From Geomonas oryzae (GTDB taxonomy: Bacteria > Desulfobacterota > Desulfuromonadia > Geobacterales > Geobacteraceae), in contig NZ_RAHW01000006.1 in NCBI RefSeq assembly GCF_004117875.1, forward strand, positions 62,001 through 126,000: a DNA stretch of 64,000 bases, written 5' to 3'. How positions within the stretch are numbered: the first letter of the stretch is position 1; each line of letters opens with the position of its first letter. Positions 56,151-64,000 of the stretch are shown here, one piece after another. The position numbers and the translations under genes are program-made. The notes beneath the pieces were generated by a model. It was not told the origin of the DNA and ran no database searches. It worked only from the letters and a program-made list of their open reading frames with translations.

Positions 56151-57071
56151 ATGTCCAATTGTGTGCTCGTTATCGATGATTCTGCCGCCATACGGGAACA
56201 GGTGGTGCGCACCCTGAAAGATGTCGGCCTGTTCGAGCAGTACCGGGAAGCGCGGGACGGCTTGGAAGGGTTCAAGACGCTGATCGACTCCAAGGCCGAC
56301 CTCGTCATCTGCGACGTCGACATGCCGCGCATGGACGGCTACAAGTTCCTGCAGCTGGTGGCGTCGCGCCCCGACCTGCAGGGGCTTCCCATCATCATGC
56401 TGACCGGCATGATGGACTTCAACTCGAAGATCAGGGGGCTCGAACAGGGGGCAAGCGACTACCTCACCAAGCCCTTCGATCCGGGCGAGCTCGTGGCGCG
56501 CGTCAGGGTGCAACTTAAGATCAAGTCCTTGCAGGACGATCTGAGGAAGGCCAACGAGCAGTTGAAGCGCCTGACCAATATCGATCATCTCACCAACCTC
56601 TTCAATAGGCGTTACCTGTCCGAGATAATGGACGGTGAGTTCATCAGGGCCAGGCGTAACCACGAAAACCTCTCCCTCGTCATTTTCGACATCGATTACT
56701 TCAAGAGCGTGAACGACACCTACGGGCACCAAAACGGCGATATCGTGCTCTCCGCCGTCGCGGGTATCGCCCAGCAACAGATGCGCGCCTACGACAGTGC
56801 TGCGCGTTACGGCGGCGAAGAATTCGTGCTGGTGCTCCCCGGTACCGCGCTCGAAGGGGGCGTCATCGTCGCGGAGCGCCTGCGCCAGGCCGTGCTTGAA
56901 TCCTCCTTTCCGTCCCCCATGGAGGATCTCACCCTCACCATCAGCGCCGGGGTCGCCACCTACCCGGGCCCGTCCGTTGAGAACATCGACTCGCTGTTCC
57001 GCCGCGCCGACGAGGCGCTCTATCGGGCGAAGCAGAGCGGTAGAAACCGCGTAGAGATGATGCCGACCTGA
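56151..57071 (+). CDS. Response regulator with GGDEF domain (diguanylate cyclase)
   Basis: 306 aa. The receiver domain (about 1-120) has the phosphoacceptor Asp55 in ICDVDMPRMDG, acidic IDDS at the start and Lys in LTKPFD. A short helix links it to a GGDEF domain (about 140-306): the active site is RYGGEEF, metal Asp in VIFDIDYFKSVND, and an inhibitory I-site RAYD lies five residues before GGEEF, as in PleD. It should make cyclic di-GMP when phosphorylated and be product-inhibited. No histidine kinase gene is adjacent. ATG 56151 has GGGAGA upstream. Confidence 0.94.
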   Translation: MSNCVLVIDDSAAIREQVVRTLKDVGLFEQYREARDGLEGFKTLIDSKADLVICDVDMPRMDGYKFLQLVASRPDLQGLPIIMLTGMMDFNSKIRGLEQGASDYLTKPFDPGELVARVRVQLKIKSLQDDLRKANEQLKRLTNIDHLTNLFNRRYLSEIMDGEFIRARRNHENLSLVIFDIDYFKSVNDTYGHQNGDIVLSAVAGIAQQQMRAYDSAARYGGEEFVLVLPGTALEGGVIVAERLRQAVLESSFPSPMEDLTLTISAGVATYPGPSVENIDSLFRRADEALYRAKQSGRNRVEMMPT

Positions 57072-57165
57072 GAAAAATTAGACAAGTTTAAGAAAATAAC
57101 TTGAAAAAATTTTAATTTGATTGTAAACGTACCTTCTGCTCGACACCGAACCAGGAGGACGTTCC

Positions 57166-57366
57166 ATGGACAGTTTTGACGAAGCCTACGCCAGGTACCT
57201 AAAGTTGCTGGCGAAGCTCGATCGTACCGATGATGTCGCGGAAAAGAACCAGCTCTTTCGCCAGCTGACGCACCTGCTGTGCGAGCTGGAGCAGAATCTG
57301 AAAGCCGTAAAAGTAAAGCAGTACGAAAATTGGTCCCGGCGCGAAGAGCTCGCGTATTGGATCTAG
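57166..57366 (+). CDS. Small hypothetical protein
   Basis: 66 aa, helical and charged (MDSFDEAYARYLKLLAKLDR ... ENWSRREELAYWI), no membrane segment. AGGAGGACG precedes the ATG with good spacing. A 94-bp AT-rich gap separates it from the cyclase gene. Family unknown. Confidence 0.65.
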   Translation: MDSFDEAYARYLKLLAKLDRTDDVAEKNQLFRQLTHLLCELEQNLKAVKVKQYENWSRREELAYWI

Positions 57367-57463
57367 TTCTTTCTCCATCGTTTTCCGTCAGATCTCCCCT
57401 CAACAGATCCCTCCGTTGTCAGGTCCTTCGCGTCGGCCGCTCCCGCGTAATTCATTAAGATGT

Positions 57464-57496
57464 TTGACACATTTCGTTACTCCTATATCCTATAAT
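57464..57496 (+). promoter_or_regulatory. Candidate promoter of etfBA
   Basis: TTGACA (57464-57469) and TATAAT (57491-57496) are both consensus but 21 bp apart; an alternative TATATC (57484-57489) is only 14 bp away. The region is clearly promoter-like, the exact pairing is unsure. Confidence 0.4.
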
Positions 57497-57565
57497 TAAA
57501 GCTCCTGGCGGTGCGCCGACACGCGGCGCGCACCGTTCTTTCAATCCCAGTTGGAGGAGGTTGCC

Positions 57566-58342
57566 ATGAAGATACTGGTATGCATAAAGCAGGTGCCGGA
57601 CATGGAGTCCCGGTTCAAGCCTGATGCTTCGGGCGTATGGTTCGCCGAGACGGACCTTGCCTTTAGAGTGAACGAGTACGACGAGTACGCCGTCGAGCAG
57701 GCCGTGCTGCTCAAGGAGCAACTGGGCGGCGAGCCTGAGGTCACCGTGCTCTCGGTAGGGGCGGATCGGGTGGTCGAGGCGATCAAGAAGGGGCTTTCGA
57801 TGGGCGGGGACCGCGGTGTTCACGTGCAGGATGCAGCGGCACACCTGAAGGATTCCTGGCAGGTGGCGTCGATAATCGCCGCCTATGCCGTCGGGGAAGG
57901 GTTCGACCTCATCCTCACCGGGCTGCAGTCACAAGATCGAGGTTCCGCCCAGGTCGGCGTGACGATAGCGGAGCTGCTCGACTATGCCTGCGCCACCACC
58001 GCGGTCGGCTTTGAGTATGCCGATGGTACCGTTACGGTGAAGCGTGAGCTGGAAGGAGGGGTAAAGGGGACGGTGCGGCTGAAGACGCCGGCCGTGGTGA
58101 CCTGCCAGTTGGGGCTGAACCAGCCGCGCTATCCGACACTGCCCAACATCATGAAGGCGAAGAAGAAAGAGGTCCGCGTCATACCCGTAGCCGAGTTGCT
58201 GCACCAGGAACAAAGGGTGGCACCGGTCGAATTCCGGGCTCCGGCCAGGAAGGGGAGCGCCGTGGTGCTGGAAGGAGAGCTTGCCGACCAGGTCGACCGT
58301 CTCATCGGGATACTGAAGGACAAGACAGCGGTGCTGCGCTAG
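57566..58342 (+). CDS. etfB: Electron transfer flavoprotein subunit beta
   Basis: 258 aa. The start MKILVCIKQVPDMESRFKPD and FRVNEYDEYAVEQAVLLKEQ, LSVGADRVVEAIKKGLSMGGDR and DLILTGLQSQDRGSAQVG are ETF-beta signatures, with AMP or FAD bound in this domain. GGAGGAGG precedes the ATG. It pairs with etfA 9 bp downstream. No acyl-CoA dehydrogenase or quinone oxidoreductase is adjacent, so the electron donor is unknown. Confidence 0.95.
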   Translation: MKILVCIKQVPDMESRFKPDASGVWFAETDLAFRVNEYDEYAVEQAVLLKEQLGGEPEVTVLSVGADRVVEAIKKGLSMGGDRGVHVQDAAAHLKDSWQVASIIAAYAVGEGFDLILTGLQSQDRGSAQVGVTIAELLDYACATTAVGFEYADGTVTVKRELEGGVKGTVRLKTPAVVTCQLGLNQPRYPTLPNIMKAKKKEVRVIPVAELLHQEQRVAPVEFRAPARKGSAVVLEGELADQVDRLIGILKDKTAVLR

Positions 58343-58351
58343 GGGGATACC

Positions 58352-59266
58352 ATGAAATTCTTACTGATCGGTGAATGCCGTGAAGGCAAGCTGCTGGAAT
58401 ACAGTTATGAACTGTTCGGGTTCGCGTCGCAGGCGGGAGCCGAAACTGCCATGCTTCTTGTCGGCGAGGAGGGAACCCTTCCCGGGTACGGTGGTACCGT
58501 TTACCTCGCTGATGCCGGGAAGTACGGCGAGTACAACCCGGACCTGCACAAGCGTCTGGTGCAGGCGGTTGTGGAGCGGGAGCGGCCGGACTACGTGGTG
58601 TTCATGCACACCTCCTACGGTTGGGATCTGGCGCCGAGGGTCGCGGCCCTGTTGAAGGCGCCGCAGGTTTCCGAGGTGGTTGCGCTGGCGGAAGGGGGGG
58701 GCTTCGAGCGGCCCTGCCTGAGCCAGAAGATGCGTCAGGTAGTGAAGCCGCAGGGAACTCCCGTGGTGCTTACCCTGCAGGGGGGAGCGTTTCCCGCCCT
58801 GGTCCCGGGAGGAACGCCGCAGGTGCAGCCGGTCGACGCGGCGGGGGAGGGGAAGGTAGAGTTTCTAGGGTATGAGGCGGCGGCGCGCAAGGGGGTCGAC
58901 CTGACCAAGGCCGAAGTGATCGTGAGCGTCGGTCGCGGTGTCGGCAAGAAGGAGAACATACCGGTCATTGCCGAGCTTGCCAGGGTGCTGGGAGGTGAGG
59001 TCGGGGCGAGCCGCCCCGTGGTGGACAGCGGCTGGATGGATGCCGGGAATCAGGTCGGTGTGACCGGGCAGACGGTGAGCCCGAAGCTGTACGTCGCGTG
59101 CGGCATCAGCGGGGCGATACAGCATCTTGCGGGGATGAAGAAATCCGGGTTCATCGTGGCGATCAACAAGGACAAGGACGCCCCCATAGCCGGGGTGGCC
59201 GACGTGTTGGTGGTGGCCGACGTGATGCAGTTCGTCCCGGCGCTGACCGCGAAGCTGGTCAAGTAG
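58352..59266 (+). CDS. etfA: Electron transfer flavoprotein subunit alpha
   Basis: 304 aa. The FAD-binding C-terminal half has [59 protein letters not shown] and [15 protein letters not shown], all ETF-alpha landmarks. The N-terminal half matches the beta subunit fold. ETFs pass electrons from flavin dehydrogenases to the respiratory chain. The stop is followed within 25 bp by the 9-bp tandem repeat. Confidence 0.96.
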   Translation: MKFLLIGECREGKLLEYSYELFGFASQAGAETAMLLVGEEGTLPGYGGTVYLADAGKYGEYNPDLHKRLVQAVVERERPDYVVFMHTSYGWDLAPRVAALLKAPQVSEVVALAEGGGFERPCLSQKMRQVVKPQGTPVVLTLQGGAFPALVPGGTPQVQPVDAAGEGKVEFLGYEAAARKGVDLTKAEVIVSVGRGVGKKENIPVIAELARVLGGEVGASRPVVDSGWMDAGNQVGVTGQTVSPKLYVACGISGAIQHLAGMKKSGFIVAINKDKDAPIAGVADVLVVADVMQFVPALTAKLVK

Positions 59267-59290
59267 CGGAACTGCCGGTGGACCCTCTGA

Positions 59291-59407
59291 CCAGTCGGAC
59301 CAGTCGGACCAGTCGGACCAGTCGGACCGGTCGGACCAGTCGGACCAGTCGGACCAGTCGGACCAGTCGGACCAGTCGGACCAGTCGGACCGGTCGGACC
59401 AGTTGGA
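59291..59407. repeat. 13 tandem copies of a 9-bp GTCNGAC-type repeat
   Basis: Thirteen contiguous units of CCAGTCGGA (two read CCGGTCGGA, the last CCAGTTGGA). Read in register the core is GTCGGAC, a self-complementary GTCNGAC, spaced by CA or CG. It fills the gap between etfA and the four-helix-bundle gene and ends 20 bp before its ATG. Confidence 0.95.
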
Positions 59408-59426
59408 CGAAAATCGGGAGGTGCTG

Positions 59427-60047
59427 ATGAACGGTTCGGACGACCTCATCCTGCCGCACGGCGGCTTTCGCCGTTTGCGCAGTTTTGCGGTGGCGTTGGC
59501 CGCCTACGACGGCACCGTGATCTTTTGCGACCGCTTCATCGACAAGCGTTCGCGCACCCACGACCAGATGGTGCAGGCCGCGCGCAGCGGCGTGCAGAAC
59601 ATAGCCGAAGGCTCTCTCGCCTCGGGCACCTCGAAAAAGACCGAGCTCAAACTGACCGGTGTGGCTCGAGCGAGCCTTGGTGAACTGATCCGCGACTTCG
59701 AGGACTACCTGCGCCAGAACGGTCTGCAAATCTGGGACAAGGATTCCCCAAAGGTAAGGGCAATGCGGGCGAGGCTCGCCGGACGGTTGACCAAGGCGGC
59801 CGGCGAGTCGGACAGGTCGGACAGGTCAGACAGGTCAGACAGGTCAGAGTTTTTCGATGAGCCTTTGCTGGCGGCGTTGCGGGCTCTGAGGACCAGCAGC
59901 GCGGAGGTTGCCGCCAACATACTCCTCTGCCTGTCCCACCAGGCAAGCTTCCTGCTCAGACGCCAGATGGAGCGCCTGGAACACGACTTCACCCAGAACG
60001 GCGGCTTCACGGAAAGACTCTACAACTACCGCAAGGAACACCGCTGA
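59427..60047 (+). CDS. Four-helix-bundle protein with suffix domain and internal SDR repeat
   Basis: 206 aa. Residues about 15-125 show the pattern of four-helix-bundle proteins once linked to 23S rRNA intervening sequences ([52 protein letters not shown]). The C-terminal extension ([20 protein letters not shown] ... [12 protein letters not shown]) resembles the 'four helix bundle suffix' domain. Between them residues 128-140 are [13 protein letters not shown], encoded by a GTCNGAC-type 9-bp repeat. Function is unknown. GGAGG lies 5 bp before ATG 59427. Confidence 0.8.
   Translation: MNGSDDLILPHGGFRRLRSFAVALAAYDGTVIFCDRFIDKRSRTHDQMVQAARSGVQNIAEGSLASGTSKKTELKLTGVARASLGELIRDFEDYLRQNGLQIWDKDSPKVRAMRARLAGRLTKAAGESDRSDRSDRSDRSEFFDEPLLAALRALRTSSAEVAANILLCLSHQASFLLRRQMERLEHDFTQNGGFTERLYNYRKEHR
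59808..59849 (+). repeat. In-frame GTCNGAC-type repeat inside the four-helix-bundle gene
   Basis: Units TCGGACAGG, TCGGACAGG, TCAGACAGG, TCAGACAGG and TCAGAG; together they encode (Ser-Asp-Arg)4-Ser. Same 9-bp period and GTCNGAC core as the intergenic repeat 400 bp upstream. Confidence 0.95.
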
Positions 60048-60054
60048 CACAAAA

Positions 60055-60088
60055 AAGGCGCGGCAACCATCGGCTGCCGCGCCTTCTC
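60055..60088. terminator. Bidirectional terminator between the four-helix-bundle gene and ligA
   Basis: An 11-bp stem AAGGCGCGGCA (60055-60065) / TGCCGCGCCTT (60075-60085) with a 9-nt loop lies between two converging stops. T-rich sequence follows on the plus strand (CTCTT) and an A-run precedes it, giving T on the minus strand. Confidence 0.85.
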
Positions 60089-60107
60089 TTAACAACACCT
60101 GCGACGC

Positions 60108-62593
<2,486 letters not shown>

Positions 62594-62790
62594 TAGCAAA
62601 CGCACCCCTGCTTTTTCCTTAAGCAGACCTTACATATAATAAACGCACTCCTGCTTTTCCTTAAAGCAGACCGTACATTAATAAACGCACTCCTGCTTTT
62701 GCTTGAAGCAGACCTTACATTAATAAAAGTGCCCCTGCTTTTTCTGAAAGTGACTTTTGCATTAACAGATGCAGGCCCTGCTTTCTTTCC
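62594..62790. repeat. 42-bp tandem repeats, each with an internal hairpin
   Basis: Five units begin at 62594, 62637, 62679, 62721 and 62763 (period 42-43 bp; the last is partial). The consensus runs TAATAAACGCACTCCTGCTT, then TTCCTTAAAGCAGACCTTAC and AT. CTGCTTT and AAAGCAG form a stem in the first three units; unit 4 has diverged arms. AT-rich compared with the chromosome. Confidence 0.9.
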
Positions 62791-62843
62791 ATGTCATGTG
62801 TAGAGGGTTAAGCATGAGGTGGAGGAGGGGGCGCGATACCGCC

Positions 62844-62872
62844 TTGCATTGCCCCGCGGCATCTGGTAACAA
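62844..62872 (+). promoter_or_regulatory. Candidate promoter of the helicase gene
   Basis: TTGCAT (62844-62849), 17-bp spacer, TAACAA (62867-62872), 33 bp before the ATG at 62906. A CCGCC (62839-62843) / GGCGG (62876-62880) pair followed by CTTTTTT overlaps it and could form a terminator for transcripts from upstream. Confidence 0.5.
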
Positions 62873-62905
62873 TACGGCGGCTTTTTTCGCTTCGCAGAGG
62901 AACAC

Positions 62906-64000
62906 ATGCTCGACCTTTCACGTTTAAATCCCGAACAGCTTGCCGCGGTAAAGCATACCGAAGGGGCACTCCTGGTTCTTGCCGGTGCCGGTTCCGGTAA
63001 GACCGGCGTCATCACGTATCGCATCGCGCACCTTATCCTGAATCTGAAGGTGCCGGCGGACCGCATCCTGGCCGTTACCTTCACCAATAAGGCGGCAAAG
63101 GAGATGAAGGAGCGCGTGGAGCACCTCGTGGGGCGCCGTGATTCGAAGGGGATCGTCCTCTCGACCTTCCACTCCCTCGGAGTGCGCGTGCTCAAGCGGG
63201 ACATCGAACGCTTGGGGTACAAGAAGAACTTCTCCATCTACTCCACCGCCGATCAGGTGGGGCTCGTGCGCCAGATCGTTCGCGAGGTGAACACGGACAG
63301 CAAGAAGTACGATCCGGAGAGCATCATCTGGCGCATCTCGGGCGCCAAGAACAAGTTGATCCCGCCGGACCGCTACGCGCCGAACCCGCTGGACGACGTG
63401 GACATGATGGCCGCCCTGGTCTATCCCCGCTACCAGTCCGCGCTGAAGGCGTTCAACGCCATCGACTTCGACGATATCATCATGCTCACGGCCGAGCTTT
63501 TGCAGCACCATCCGCCGGTGCTGAAGCACTGGCAGGAGCGCTTCAGCTACCTCATGGTGGACGAGTACCAGGACACGAACTCCTCCCAATACCTCCTGGT
63601 GAACCTTCTGGCCGCCGGCAGCGGCAACCTCTGCGTCGTCGGCGACGACGACCAGTCCATCTACGGCTGGCGCGGCGCCGACGTCGGGAACATCCTCGAC
63701 TTCGAGAAGGACTTCAAGGGGTGCCGCACCATAAAGCTCGAGCAGAACTACCGCTCCACCGGCAACATCCTCGATGCCGCCAACAGTGTGATCGGCAACA
63801 ACAAGGTGAGAAAGGCCAAGCGCCTCTGGACCGCCTCTGGGCAGGGTCCGCTCATCGACCTCTGCATCGTGCAGGACGACGAGGAGGAGGCGACCAGCGT
63901 GGTCGAGCGCATCCAGTTGGAGCGCTTCAAGAAGGACGTGCCGTACAGCGACTTCGCCATCCTGTACCGCACCAACGCGCAGAGCCGCGCCTTCGAGGAG
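62906..64000 (+). CDS. Rep/UvrD/PcrA-type DNA helicase (3' partial)
   Basis: 365 codons are visible from ATG 62906 (GAGG upstream) to the window edge with no stop. Superfamily 1A helicase motifs in order: Q motif NPEQLAAV, Walker A LAGAGSGKT, Ia AVTFTNKAAKEM, motif II VDEYQDTN, motif III GDDDQSIYGWRGA and motif IV LEQNYRS. The layout and insert RISGAKNKLIPPDRY resemble Rep and PcrA/UvrD alike; E. coli Rep is the closer match from memory. It unwinds DNA 3'-5' in repair or replication restart. Motifs V-VI lie beyond the window. Confidence 0.95.
   Translation, partial: MLDLSRLNPEQLAAVKHTEGALLVLAGAGSGKTGVITYRIAHLILNLKVPADRILAVTFTNKAAKEMKERVEHLVGRRDSKGIVLSTFHSLGVRVLKRDIERLGYKKNFSIYSTADQVGLVRQIVREVNTDSKKYDPESIIWRISGAKNKLIPPDRYAPNPLDDVDMMAALVYPRYQSALKAFNAIDFDDIIMLTAELLQHHPPVLKHWQERFSYLMVDEYQDTNSSQYLLVNLLAAGSGNLCVVGDDDQSIYGWRGADVGNILDFEKDFKGCRTIKLEQNYRSTGNILDAANSVIGNNKVRKAKRLWTASGQGPLIDLCIVQDDEEEATSVVERIQLERFKKDVPYSDFAILYRTNAQSRAFEE

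Noticed and set aside
59291-59407. CRISPR array
   Set aside because: Units are 9 bp, contiguous and nearly identical with no unique spacers, and no cas genes are present.
62594-62790. CRISPR array
   Set aside because: The whole 42-bp unit is repeated; there are no unique spacers between the copies and no cas genes.

Overview
The window is a 64 kb piece of a high-GC bacterial chromosome with dense, mostly uninterrupted housekeeping genes. Gene content and order point to the Geobacterales (Desulfuromonadia, a Geobacter/Geomonas/Citrifermentans-type organism). The pointers are a hybrid type II secretion/type IV pilus cluster followed by ftsEX-envC-ctpA, a rimP-nusA-ylxR/L7Ae-infB-rbfA-nrnA-truB-rpsO-pnp-M16 protease-dut block, AcnB-type aconitase, a GabD-type dehydrogenase, MaeB malic enzyme and an etfBA pair. 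The genus is inference; the Geobacterales assignment is fairly secure. I saw no rRNA, tRNA, CRISPR array, prophage or intact insertion sequence.

Regions. 1-9.1 kb: atypical type II secretion genes (gspF cut by the left edge, gspE, PilM/N/O-like inner-membrane platform genes, a Pro-rich GspC/PilP-like protein, a secretin with TPRs and a C-terminal cohesin-like domain, and two pseudopilins). 9.1-13.3 kb: ftsE, ftsX, envC, ctpA (septal peptidoglycan cleavage and periplasmic processing). 13.4-14.8 kb: a secreted protein with an N-terminal cohesin-like domain and a C-terminal dockerin-like calcium loop. 15-20 kb: gabD, fdhD, acnB; gabD and acnB share a promoter design with a TTGTATACA palindrome over the -10. 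20-25 kb: pepF, an orphan Fis-type HTH protein, a YrfG-like HAD phosphatase and thrC. 25-37 kb: the translation/RNA block. 37-41 kb: M29 aminopeptidase, YciO-like protein, a small membrane protein, queD and queE. 41-46 kb: MoxR ATPase, DUF58 protein, a transglutaminase membrane protein and a TPR protein. 46-50 kb: a TonB-like protein and maeB. 50-57 kb: HIT protein, ROK kinase, DsbC-like protein, an EndoQ-like PHP nuclease, a MerR regulator divergent from a nitroreductase, a RluA-type pseudouridine synthase, small proteins and a REC-GGDEF diguanylate cyclase. 57-64 kb: etfBA, a four-helix-bundle protein, ligA, an unusual ~0.8 kb non-coding stretch with hairpin-bearing tandem repeats, and a Rep/UvrD helicase that runs off the right edge.

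The most unusual material is (i) the cohesin-bearing secretin near a secreted cohesin/dockerin-like protein, which could form a docking pair at a secretion pore; (ii) the common promoter/operator of gabD and acnB; (iii) a 9-bp repeat family built on the palindrome GTCNGAC at four loci, one of them in frame inside a gene; (iv) a 42-bp tandem hairpin repeat upstream of the helicase; (v) a 134-bp dispersed palindromic element in two copies; and (vi) an intrinsic terminator between a good promoter and rimP that looks like an attenuator. All functional calls are by reading the sequence; no database search or folding was run.
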